From: Candidatus Lernaella stagnicola
Lineage (GTDB): Bacteria > Lernaellota > Lernaellaia > Lernaellales > Lernaellaceae
Direction of reading: 5' to 3'
Assembly: GCA_030765525.1 (NCBI GenBank)
Contig: JAVCCK010000015.1
Location: 1 to 64,000 of the forward strand
Length of the DNA: 64,000 nt
Both the position numbers and the translations under genes were made by a program. Within the stretch, counting starts at the first letter, position 1. Every line of letters starts with the position of its first letter. The notes beneath the pieces are model-generated. The model was given only the letters and a program-made list of their open reading frames with translations. It had not been told where the DNA came from and ran no database searches. This document shows, one piece after another, positions 17,675 to 25,217 of this stretch.

Positions 17675-18306
17675 GCGCTCACCTCCACCAAGGGCTCGTC
17701 TTCCAGGTAGCGGCGGACCTCGATGACCTTGCCCAAAATCGCCAGTTCTTCCGGATTCGGCACGATAACGGGGAACGCTTCGTTTTCCGGATGCAGTTCC
17801 ACGCGGCCCCGTCGTAGGCGCAGGCGTTTGACCGTGGCGTCCTCGGCCACGAGCGCTACCACGATTTCGCCCGACTCGGCCGTGGGCTGGCGGCGCACCA
17901 CCGCGATATCCCCTTCGAGGATGCCGGCGTTTTTCATACTTTCGCCCCGCACCCGCAGGGCGAAGAGGCTGTCTTGCGGCGCACGGGAGGACAGCGGCAG
18001 ATACCCCTCCGGCTGCTCGATGGCGGCGGTCCAGTCCCCGGCTTGCACCTGCCCGAGCAGGGGGATCAGGAACGTCGCCTCGCGCCGGTCGTCGCCCGGC
18101 AGGCGGTACGGCCGCGACTGCCCCGGTTCCTTCGCCAGCCGCCCTTCGGCCACGAGGTTCTCCAAATGCCGGCGCGCCGATTCATAGGCCGCAAACCCCA
18201 ACGCTTCTTGCACTTCGCGCACGCTGGGCGGGCGGCTATTTAAGATTCGCTCCCGCACAAAGCGGAAAACTTTTTCGCGGGTTTTTCCAGGGGGCGTGTG
18301 TGCCAT
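17671..18306 (-). CDS. lexA: LexA repressor of the SOS response
   Basis: A 211-aa self-cleaving repressor. The start at 18306 has AAGGAG upstream. The N-terminal winged helix (about 1-70) recognises DNA through the PSVREVQEALGFAAYESARRH segment. The cleavage site is Ala89-Gly90 (QVQAGDW). The catalytic dyad is Ser123 (RGESMKN) and Lys160 (ATVKRL). DNA damage triggers RecA-stimulated cleavage and derepression. The gene heads the imuA-imuB-dnaE2 operon, so this LexA controls the mutasome and itself. A perfect palindrome inside its promoter is the likely operator. The recognition helix differs from E. coli LexA, which fits the unusual operator. Confidence 0.96.
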   Translation of the reverse strand: MAHTPPGKTREKVFRFVRERILNSRPPSVREVQEALGFAAYESARRHLENLVAEGRLAKEPGQSRPYRLPGDDRREATFLIPLLGQVQAGDWTAAIEQPEGYLPLSSRAPQDSLFALRVRGESMKNAGILEGDIAVVRRQPTAESGEIVVALVAEDATVKRLRLRRGRVELHPENEAFPVIVPNPEELAILGKVIEVRRYLEDEPLVEVSA

Positions 18307-18335
18307 CGTCTGCTCCTTCCGGACTTCCACCCCAT

Positions 18336-18364
18336 ACTATAGCAGTCATATGACTGCTTTGCAA
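18336..18364 (-). promoter_or_regulatory. lexA promoter with embedded 18-bp palindromic LexA operator
   Basis: On the minus strand: -35 TTGCAA (18364-18359), a 17-base spacer, and -10 TATAGT (18341-18336). The spacer is nearly all occupied by the perfect palindrome AGCAGTCATATGACTGCT (18341-18358). Repressor bound there would block RNA polymerase directly. The sequence is neither the E. coli CTGT-N8-ACAG box nor the Gram-positive GAAC-N4-GTTC box. The transcription start would lie about 20-25 bases upstream of the lexA ATG. Confidence 0.85.
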
Positions 18365-18397
18365 GAAAAAGTGAGTTCGAAGATCCCGCGGCTGGAA

Positions 18398-20224
18398 TCA
18401 GGAAGCTTCGGCGAGGGCGGCCAGTTGCGGCGGTAGGCAGACGTACTGGGGTTTCTTCTTCGTTTCGTCCCAAAAGACCATCAGGTGGCGGCGTCGTTGC
18501 GTCAGGGGGTCGGATTTCTTTTCGGTCAGTTGTTCGATCAATTCGTTGGGCTCGAACTCGACTTCAAGGAGTTCCGGGGCCTGCTCGGGGTTTTGCATGA
18601 TGCGGCCCACGGCCATTTCGTACCGGGCGATGGCCTCCAACTGTTTGGCGTAGTCCGGCATGTCGTTTTCGAGTCCCGCCACGATCTCATGCACCTGGGC
18701 CATCAGCGTAAGAAACTGCCCGTTGTCGATGTAATCGGGTTCCGGGCAGTCGATGTGGTCCAGGGCCTGGAAGAGCGCGACGGGCAGGCGTTCCCCCAGG
18801 TGTTTATAGGCCAGTTGGAGGCTGTAGGTCATCTTGAGTTCGATGAAGCTCGCCAGCAGGCACATCTTCAGGACCGTTTCACGCGTGACGTGCGGATTCC
18901 GGAAGTGAAAGTAGGTTGGAAAAATCGCGGGATGCCGGCGGATCACCGTGCGCAAGGCACGCCAGTCGAACGGCAAATCCGAGGTGCCGGGGCTGCCTTG
19001 GGCGTCGTAGGCGAGTTCCCGCACCGGTGTCTGCGTGAGCAAGTCGCTGCCCGGCTCCGGGGCCAGGGCGTGAATCTGTATCCGCACCTTTTCCCAATCA
19101 AGGATTTTCTCGCGAAATACGGTTGCCAGGAGGGCCTGCAGGTCATCGCTCGATTCACTGGGAAACCCGGCGATAAACGACAACGTGCAGCCGAAGTCCA
19201 AGCGTCGCAGGGTCTCGACCATCGGGGTGAGTCGTTCGAGGTCGAGGTTTTTGCGGATCGCGGTCTGCATTTTCGGTGTCGCCGTTTCCACGCCGATGAA
19301 AATGCGCTCGCACCCCGATTCACGCATGCGTTCGAGCAGGCTTTCATCCAGGCAATCCAATCGCGCGCTGCATCCCCAATGGACGGCGGGCGTATGCGCC
19401 TTTAGCGCGGCGCACAAATCCGCCATGTAGTCTTGCTTGAGCGTGAGCAGGTCGTGATTGAAGACGATGGTTTTCTCGCTGCCGTAGGTGTCTTGGATGA
19501 CCTGGACCTCTTCCAGAATGCGCGGCACCGATTTGACGCGAAACCGCCGCTGGAAGTAATGCGAGGTCGAGCAAAACACGCACCGGAAGGGGCACCCGCG
19601 CCCGGCTTCCAACGAGACACTCGTGTGCTTCTCGATTTCGTTTTCCGGCGAGCAATGATTGAATCGCGGATCGTAAAGCGGTATCGGCAGTTCATCGAGA
19701 TCGGCGATCGGATCCGGCCAACCCGTGTCGATCGTGACCCGCCCGCGCTTCTCGACCAGGCCCGGAACACGGATATCGCACCGCCCGCGCTTTAAATCGC
19801 TGAGGTACTCCGGAAAAACAAAATCGGCCTCGCCGCGAATCACCGCGTCAACCTGCTCGAAGATCTCCACGACCGCCGGGGCGCAAAACGAAACGCCCGG
19901 GCCGCCGATCATCGTGTGGATACTCAACCCGCGCTCCTTGATGCGGCGGCAGATATCCAGCGCGAGGATCAAGTTGTTCGACATCGTCGAAAGCCCCAGC
20001 ACGTCGGTGTTTTCCTGCACGACGCGATCGACGATGGCCTCCAGGTCGTCCTGGTAGTCGCGCTGGTACATGTCGCCGTATTCGACGAGGTCGAGAACGT
20101 CGCACTCTACGCCGTCGGCGCGTTCACGCACGGCGGCCGCCAAGGCCAGGACGCCGAGGCAGTCCAGCAACGGTACGTATGACTTGATCGACAACTGGTG
20201 GATGGCCAGCAGTGTTACTTTCAT
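18398..20224 (-). CDS. B12-binding-type radical SAM enzyme
   Basis: A 608-aa protein. The N-terminal Rossmann-like cobalamin-binding domain is at about 1-145 (TDVLGLSTMSNNL, then HTMIGGPGVSF and AVIRGEADFVFPEY), without a DxHxxG base-off motif. The radical SAM core has the 4Fe-4S triad Cys211-Cys215-Cys218 in GRGCPFRCVFC, then IFIGVETATPKMQ and FIAGFPSES. A long helical C-terminal extension (about 420-608) is unassigned. Enzymes of this class methylate unactivated carbons or phosphorus or rearrange carbon skeletons. The ATGA overlap with the upstream radical SAM gene shows coupling. Together with the small upstream protein this suggests peptide modification. Family is sure, the reaction unknown. 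Confidence 0.9.
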   Translation of the reverse strand: MKVTLLAIHQLSIKSYVPLLDCLGVLALAAAVRERADGVECDVLDLVEYGDMYQRDYQDDLEAIVDRVVQENTDVLGLSTMSNNLILALDICRRIKERGLSIHTMIGGPGVSFCAPAVVEIFEQVDAVIRGEADFVFPEYLSDLKRGRCDIRVPGLVEKRGRVTIDTGWPDPIADLDELPIPLYDPRFNHCSPENEIEKHTSVSLEAGRGCPFRCVFCSTSHYFQRRFRVKSVPRILEEVQVIQDTYGSEKTIVFNHDLLTLKQDYMADLCAALKAHTPAVHWGCSARLDCLDESLLERMRESGCERIFIGVETATPKMQTAIRKNLDLERLTPMVETLRRLDFGCTLSFIAGFPSESSDDLQALLATVFREKILDWEKVRIQIHALAPEPGSDLLTQTPVRELAYDAQGSPGTSDLPFDWRALRTVIRRHPAIFPTYFHFRNPHVTRETVLKMCLLASFIELKMTYSLQLAYKHLGERLPVALFQALDHIDCPEPDYIDNGQFLTLMAQVHEIVAGLENDMPDYAKQLEAIARYEMAVGRIMQNPEQAPELLEVEFEPNELIEQLTEKKSDPLTQRRRHLMVFWDETKKKPQYVCLPPQLAALAEAS

Positions 20225-21312
20225 CCGGCCATCTCTTCCTGCAAGCGGTTTTTTTCATCGAGCAACAACGTCAGGGGCAATTCATCGCCGGTGCCCAGCA
20301 GAATCTGCGCGGCGAGGTTGATTCGTCGATCCAACGACGTGAAGCCTTCGTTGACCGCCTCTTGGACGCGTTCGTCATTGGCCAGCCGCATGCAGGCCAT
20401 GCAGCGCTGCGCGGCGTACAAAGGCTCGGTCGACGGCAGCCCGGCCAGCCGCTGCACGAAACGAATCCCCTCGGATTGAATCAGCAGCGGAAAAGGGGCG
20501 GTGAGGGCGCGGCCGTAGATATCGCCGAAAGCGTCGGTGTCCATGTGCCCCACGGTCAGGGCGCTTTGCGGCGATTGCGGCGGACCGCAACAGGCGGAAA
20601 CGTGGCCGCTCTGCTGGACGAGAATCCCCATGGCGCCGCACGTGCCGTGCTCTTTGATGTCCTGATCCCCGGCCAGGGGAGGTAGGTTGACGGCGCGTCC
20701 GTGGCGAATCACCGAAGCGATGCTGACTGTGGCGATATCCGCGACGCGCTGCCCGAACGTCTCAAGCAGGAAGTCCTCCACTTGCGAGTCATCGGCGAAA
20801 TCATCTTGAAGCAAATTGAAGCCCGTCTCGATGCCAAGGCGCGAGCAGGCGTCGAAAGCGTGGCGAATGAACGCGGTCGGGACGTACTCGCGATGGTAGG
20901 AGTCGAAACTCAGCGATACGTGCTTGAGACCGGCGGCGGCGAGCGGCGACAAGCGGTCCATGGCGATCCGCGGGCTGCGGGCCCAGGAACCGTTGCTCAC
21001 CACGACCGTATAGAAGCCGAGTTTCGTGGCGTGCCCAGCGGCTGCGGCCAGCGCGTCGGGAACCAAAAACGGTTCGCCGCCTGTGAAGCAAACTTGGTTG
21101 GCGGAACTTTCCGCGCGAATCCGCTCCAGCCAGTCCCGCAAGCGGCGCGGGGTCAGCGGCGGAAGGTCGGACGAAAAAAACGGTCCGATGCAGTGACGGC
21201 ATTTCACGTTGCAGCGGGTCGTGATTTGAATCCCCACCGAGGAACTGCGGCGGGAATCATGTTTGTTGCGGCGCAGCAATTCGCGGGCGCGGCTTCGTAA
21301 ACGTTCGTCCAT
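20221..21312 (-). CDS. Radical SAM protein with SPASM/twitch-like C-terminus
   Basis: A 363-aa protein from the ATG at 21312; a TTG at 21348 is possible, and the GGTGGAGG before the ATG is rather close. The radical SAM triad is Cys34-Cys38-Cys41 (CNVKCRHC). FTGGEPFLVPDAL is the SAM-binding GGE motif. Further Cys in the C-terminal third (TCGAMG, SACCG, RCMACM) could hold an auxiliary cluster as in SPASM/twitch enzymes that modify ribosomal peptides. It stands between the small NHLP-like gene (94 bases upstream) and the B12-type radical SAM gene (4-base overlap), so the three form one unit. Substrate is inferred to be the small protein. Confidence 0.87.
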   Translation of the reverse strand: MDERLRSRARELLRRNKHDSRRSSSVGIQITTRCNVKCRHCIGPFFSSDLPPLTPRRLRDWLERIRAESSANQVCFTGGEPFLVPDALAAAAGHATKLGFYTVVVSNGSWARSPRIAMDRLSPLAAAGLKHVSLSFDSYHREYVPTAFIRHAFDACSRLGIETGFNLLQDDFADDSQVEDFLLETFGQRVADIATVSIASVIRHGRAVNLPPLAGDQDIKEHGTCGAMGILVQQSGHVSACCGPPQSPQSALTVGHMDTDAFGDIYGRALTAPFPLLIQSEGIRFVQRLAGLPSTEPLYAAQRCMACMRLANDERVQEAVNEGFTSLDRRINLAAQILLGTGDELPLTLLLDEKNRLQEEMAG

Positions 21313-21405
21313 GGCCTCCACCGGCGCCGGCCGTACGTGGCCGGGCAAAAAGGCGGGACGACGCTCGTAAGGCCGCGTCGTCCCGGCAACTAATGCAGAA
21401 TCGTT

Positions 21406-21654
21406 TTATGAGATGACGATTCGTTCGGTCTCCAGCGATGCCGCCAACCGCTCAATCAGTTTGGAGTGGACGTCGTTGATCGAGATCTTGCCGATCTCGT
21501 CCATATTCATTGCGCGGACGTTCGCCAGTTGTTTCTCGTTGAGGCGAATCCCCTTGTCGACACATGCTCTCTCGGGGCTCTTCTTCACCTCGGCCCGAAA
21601 ATTCTTGTCCATGATGAGTCGGAAAATGAATTGTTGCAGGTCGGTTTCTTGCAT
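21406..21654 (-). CDS. Small NHLP-clan/Os1348-like protein, candidate RiPP precursor
   Basis: An 82-aa protein. The start at 21654 is set by AAGGAGGG five bases upstream; an ATG at 21684 has no ribosome-binding site. The body (QQFIFRLIMDKNFRAEV, KSPERACVDKGIRLNE, then KQLANVRAM) follows the pattern of Nif11/Os1348-type leader domains: a 'L..D..FR......P..A....G..L...' helix bundle. These leaders occur on precursors handled by radical SAM enzymes. The last 25 residues (after about 57) could be the core: SINDVHSKLIERLAASLETE then RIVIS. There is one Cys (31) and no Gly-Gly cleavage site. It may instead be a discrete substrate-presenting protein. Family call is from pattern only. Confidence 0.65.
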   Translation of the reverse strand: MQETDLQQFIFRLIMDKNFRAEVKKSPERACVDKGIRLNEKQLANVRAMNMDEIGKISINDVHSKLIERLAASLETERIVIS

Positions 21655-21721
21655 TTTGCCCTCCTTTTTGCTGAGTTCGTCCATAAAAAAGTGCTGTTGG
21701 TGATGTTATGAAATAGTTGAA

Positions 21722-21731
21722 CCCCCCCCCC
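21722..21731. repeat. Homopolymer of ten C (G on the transcribed strand)
   Basis: A run of ten C on the plus strand. Read leftward, it is a G10 tract lying between a possible promoter (-35 TTGACA at 21769-21764) and the small precursor-like gene. Long G/C runs slip during replication and can vary expression of the gene below. Confidence 0.6.
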
Positions 21732-21740
21732 AACAATGGA

Positions 21741-21769
21741 AGAAAAGCACAGGTTAAAAAGTATGTCAA
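21741..21769 (-). promoter_or_regulatory. Possible promoter of the radical SAM cassette
   Basis: On the minus strand a consensus -35 TTGACA (21769-21764) is followed after 17 bases by TTTTCT (21746-21741), a poor -10. The surrounding stretch (21740-21840) is unusually AT-rich for this genome. Placement upstream of the small gene is right, but the weak -10 leaves doubt. Confidence 0.35.
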
Positions 21770-21800
21770 TAACTATTAAAAATAAAAAGTAAATTAACCT

Positions 21801-21820
21801 CAATAAACGTATCGTTATTG
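21801..21820. promoter_or_regulatory. Inverted repeat in the divergent spacer
   Basis: CAATAAACG, TAT, CGTTATTG: arms of eight bases with one bulged A. It sits between the radical SAM cassette (leftward) and the FGE-fold lipoprotein (rightward), 30 bases upstream of the possible -35. It is a candidate operator for a shared regulator. Confidence 0.35.
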
Positions 21821-21938
21821 AAGTAGCCAATATCATCCATCATTGGGCGGTAAGAGGCGCGATTTCGGGAATCTTGCCATTTGGACGCTGCGTTTCTATG
21901 ATGCCGTAAGGCTTTTCCCTTTGAGCAAAGGTGTCGCC

Positions 21939-22895
21939 GTGAAAACTTTTCAGCTTTCCATGATGTGTCTCGCCGTCCTCGGATTGGCCGTAATGGCCTC
22001 AACATTTTTCGGTGCGTGCAGCGACGGAGGCGACGGCGGAAACCTCGACGAACGAGGCGACGCACCCGCTCCAAGCGACGATGACGAAGACGAAACCCCC
22101 ACGCCGCCGCCGGTCGATGACGACGACGACAGCGCCGGAGATGACGACGACGACGACGACGATAACAATGACGACGACAATGACGACGATGACGATAACG
22201 ATGACGACACCTTCGACCCCGACCTAACCTGGATCGCGATTCCCGCCGGCACGTATGAAATGGGCTGCACGGCGGGTGACGCCGAGTGCAACCCGGATGA
22301 ATGCCCGCGCCACACCGTCAACATCTCCGGGTTTCAGATCACCGCGCACGAAATTACCCAGGCGCAGTACGAGGAAGTGACGGGCGAGAATCCCAGCATG
22401 TTCACCGCCGCCAACGGTTACGACGACTGCCCGGATTGTCCTGTCGAACAGGTGACGTGGCGCGACGCCCGCAATTTTTGCCGTAGTTGCGGCGGCCGGT
22501 TGCCCAGCGAAGCGGAATGGGAATACGCCGCCCGTGCCGGCACCGACAACCATTACGTGTGCGGCGACCAATGGGATTGTCTGGCCGACTTCGCGTGGTT
22601 CTGGGAAAACGCCGGCGACCAAACGCATACCGTCGGCCTCAAAGGCGAAAATCCGTGGGGCCTATACGACGTGATGGGCAACGTGTGGGAGTGGGTCAAC
22701 GATTGGTACAGCACCGAGTATTACGACAACACGCCGCTCAACGATCCGCCGGGACCTACCGATGGCTGGGCGCGCGTGCTGCGCGGCGGCAGTTGGATTT
22801 ACGATACGGACACCCGCATGACGGTGTCCGACCGCTTCCTGCAGGAACCCCGCACCGCGTTTCCCTACGTCGGCTTCCGCTGCGTGCGGAACTAA
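21939..22895 (+). CDS. Lipoprotein with formylglycine-generating-enzyme (FGE/SUMF1) fold
   Basis: A 318-aa protein. The GTG start at 21939 has AAAGG upstream. The signal peptide ends STFFGAC (lipid Cys about 27). An Asp-rich linker (about 40-92) follows, then an FGE-sulfatase domain: WIAIPAGTYEMGC, FQITAHEITQAQYEEVTGENPS, PVEQVTWRDARNFCRSCGGRLPSEAEWEYAARAG, NPWGLYDVMGNVWEWVNDWY, RVLRGGSWIY, GFRCVRN. True FGE uses a copper-binding Cys pair to oxidise sulfatase Cys in the cytoplasm or ER. A surface lipoprotein of this fold more often has another role, such as ligand binding. It lies divergent from the radical SAM cassette and convergent with the metallophosphoesterase. Confidence 0.92.
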   Translation: MKTFQLSMMCLAVLGLAVMASTFFGACSDGGDGGNLDERGDAPAPSDDDEDETPTPPPVDDDDDSAGDDDDDDDDNNDDDNDDDDDNDDDTFDPDLTWIAIPAGTYEMGCTAGDAECNPDECPRHTVNISGFQITAHEITQAQYEEVTGENPSMFTAANGYDDCPDCPVEQVTWRDARNFCRSCGGRLPSEAEWEYAARAGTDNHYVCGDQWDCLADFAWFWENAGDQTHTVGLKGENPWGLYDVMGNVWEWVNDWYSTEYYDNTPLNDPPGPTDGWARVLRGGSWIYDTDTRMTVSDRFLQEPRTAFPYVGFRCVRN

Positions 22896-22910
22896 GAGCG
22901 AACCCTCCGG

Positions 22911-25097
22911 CTACTGCAAGTATCCCAGCGTGCGCAAACGGGCGCGCTCTTCCGGAGACAACGGACGCAACTCATCCAACTCTTGCCCGAGCCCGGCGGG
23001 ATCATTCCGCTCCGCCCAATTGACCATATGAGTCCACAGCGACGTGAAGTTCGACACGCCGACGCGCGGCGCAAAGCCGTTGTCGTCGAGACCCTCGTTG
23101 GTGACCGGGTAATCGACGAAGGGCAATTCGGCGCCGTGTCCCAAGGAGTCAACCGAAGTGATCGATCCGTCCGCCTCGATCGCGGCCAGTTCCTGCACGA
23201 CGGCCGTGGGGATGGGGAAGATCAATTCCACGTTGCGGTCGCTACGCGTGCCACAGCGCGCGAAGGGGCCGACGCCGTCGTATCCGTCGGCGAGGGCTTC
23301 GCTGAAGGCCAGTTCGCGGCTGAAGTCGGCCAGGGTATCGGCATCGTCGCCGTCCAAACTAAAGTGGTCGAAATTTGTCAGGAAGATCGAACCGCTGCCG
23401 TCGCGATTGTCGACGATCTCGACGATTCGGGCCTGCTGAGGGAAGTCGATATCGGACGGCACTTGGATTTCCCAATAGCCGAGGTACGGATTTTTGTCGG
23501 CAGTGGGATGAGGCACGATTTCGTTATAGTGGCCGTGTCCGACCAAGTGGGCGATAACGTTCGGCGAACTGTGCAGTATCTCTTCAAGCTCCGAGCCGCC
23601 CGCGACGATCGCGGCTTCATGGTGGTGCGAAGCCACAATGACCAGCGCGTCGTTGATTTCGGCGTCCTTGATTTCGCGTTGCAGCCAACCCAGTTGCGGC
23701 CCCGTCAAACCGCCCTCAGGGAACAGCAGTTGTTCGGCGCTGTCGATCGCCAGAATGCGCAGCGGAATGTTGCTGCCCTGCAACTCGCCCACATCGAGGC
23801 GGTAGAACGCGCCGTCGTCGGGCGTGACAACGCCGTCCTCGTTGCGGTCCACGAAGCCGTGTCCGGACTCGTTGAGCAGATGCATAACGCCGGCCGTGTC
23901 CATATATGCGCGGTTCAAATCGGCGGTGATGTCGACGCCGTCATCCGAAGGATCGGCCGGCGTGTCATGGAGCAACACCATCGGGTCGAAATCGTCGACG
24001 ATGTCGGTTTCGTAATCGCCCAGCAGCCCGAGGAAGTCGAAAACTTCGAACACAACGCGCCAGTCGATATCAAGCCCGAGAATACCGTACGCGATGCGAA
24101 TCTCTTGGTCTGGGTTTTCCTTCCAGTACTCGACCATCGAGGCGAGGCCCGATATGTAGCCGAAGGGCGAAAGTGTCTCTTCGTAGTTATTCGGCTTGTA
24201 GAACGTGAGCGGGGTCAATGGATCCAGAAGGCCCATGTTGATCACATCGTGATTGCCCACGCAGGCAAACCACGGCAACGGATCGCCTGAACTGCGGAGC
24301 AATCCCGCGCACGGGAAGTCGGCGTTGGAATTGGGTAGGCCTTCGCGCTCGTATCTATTAATGGAATTCCCGGTGGGGCCTGTCTCCTGCACGCCAAAAT
24401 TGCGTTCGCCGAGATTACGGCCGCTGCCCGGGTCGAGATTCAGGTCGCCGGAATCCGGACGGCACCAGCCGCTCTCGGTTCGAATGCCGCCGCCGTCGAG
24501 AACATCCACGACCATCTCCAACTCGTTGAGTTGGGAGCTGTCGCTGCTGTCGCCCAAAAAGAGCGCGAAATCGAAATCACGCTCGTAGTCTCGTTGAATT
24601 TGGTTTGCGGTGCGCGTCATGGTCATCAGCACTTGCTGCGACAAGTCGTACTGCGGGCGTGCCGCGTCGGTGAAGGCGCCAAATAGAACTTCGCGCGAGT
24701 CGAAGAAATCCAAACGCGTCGGCGCTTCTTCGTCCGCGACATGCAAATCGCTCATCGTCATGAAATACGCCAACGACAAGCGCTCCCGACCGCTGCCGTA
24801 CGGCGTCGGACGCGGCACGTCCAAATCGTTCCGCGTGATGCGCGCGTCGCCGGGGCCGACGGCCATAACCCACTGGTCGTCTTGGCGGAGCGGGACGTAG
24901 TTCATGTCCAGCGTGGTGGGAATCCGCCCGGACGGCGCGACGTCGTCGTCGTTATCGTCGTCATCATCGTCGTCGGCCGATGTTGCATCGTCGTTGTTGT
25001 CATCGTCGTCGTCATCGTCCGACGCGCAACCAACGGCAAGGAAAGTCGTAAGCAACAAGGCAAACAGCATGGCAACAAAGAAAATTCGAAAACGCAT
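22911..25097 (-). CDS. Metallophosphoesterase lipoprotein
   Basis: A 728-aa protein. The start at 25097 follows AGAGGAG. The signal peptide ends LAVGC (lipid Cys 24), followed by a poly-Asp linker (to about 52). The calcineurin-like phosphoesterase motifs are all present: MSDLHVAD, FLGDSSDS, VGNHD, VASHHHEA and VGHGHYNE. The length and spacing resemble the large bacterial family annotated only as 'TIGR03768-type metallophosphoesterase'. A two-metal hydrolysis of a phosphoester outside the cytoplasm is expected. The C-terminus, LSPEERARLRTLGYLQ, resembles the '..LGY' end of the sulfatase-fold protein at 52.6 kb. Substrate unknown. Confidence 0.9.
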   Translation of the reverse strand: MRFRIFFVAMLFALLLTTFLAVGCASDDDDDDDNNDDATSADDDDDDDNDDDVAPSGRIPTTLDMNYVPLRQDDQWVMAVGPGDARITRNDLDVPRPTPYGSGRERLSLAYFMTMSDLHVADEEAPTRLDFFDSREVLFGAFTDAARPQYDLSQQVLMTMTRTANQIQRDYERDFDFALFLGDSSDSSQLNELEMVVDVLDGGGIRTESGWCRPDSGDLNLDPGSGRNLGERNFGVQETGPTGNSINRYEREGLPNSNADFPCAGLLRSSGDPLPWFACVGNHDVINMGLLDPLTPLTFYKPNNYEETLSPFGYISGLASMVEYWKENPDQEIRIAYGILGLDIDWRVVFEVFDFLGLLGDYETDIVDDFDPMVLLHDTPADPSDDGVDITADLNRAYMDTAGVMHLLNESGHGFVDRNEDGVVTPDDGAFYRLDVGELQGSNIPLRILAIDSAEQLLFPEGGLTGPQLGWLQREIKDAEINDALVIVASHHHEAAIVAGGSELEEILHSSPNVIAHLVGHGHYNEIVPHPTADKNPYLGYWEIQVPSDIDFPQQARIVEIVDNRDGSGSIFLTNFDHFSLDGDDADTLADFSRELAFSEALADGYDGVGPFARCGTRSDRNVELIFPIPTAVVQELAAIEADGSITSVDSLGHGAELPFVDYPVTNEGLDDNGFAPRVGVSNFTSLWTHMVNWAERNDPAGLGQELDELRPLSPEERARLRTLGYLQ

Positions 25098-25217
25098 GGC
25101 ATAGGCTCCTCTTGCCGCGGGCAAGCATTCATTAAGACCTAACGAAGCCTTAACAGAAAGCCATCGTCGGCGCAAGAACGGCTGATTCCGTGGGATTCGT
25201 CATGTGCGGTCTAGAAA

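Noticed and set aside
21939-22895. A functional sulfatase-activating enzyme for the sulfatase-like gene at 52.6 kb
   Set aside because: The lipoprotein is exported while the sulfatase-like protein has no signal peptide and has Thr instead of Cys or Ser at the modified position.
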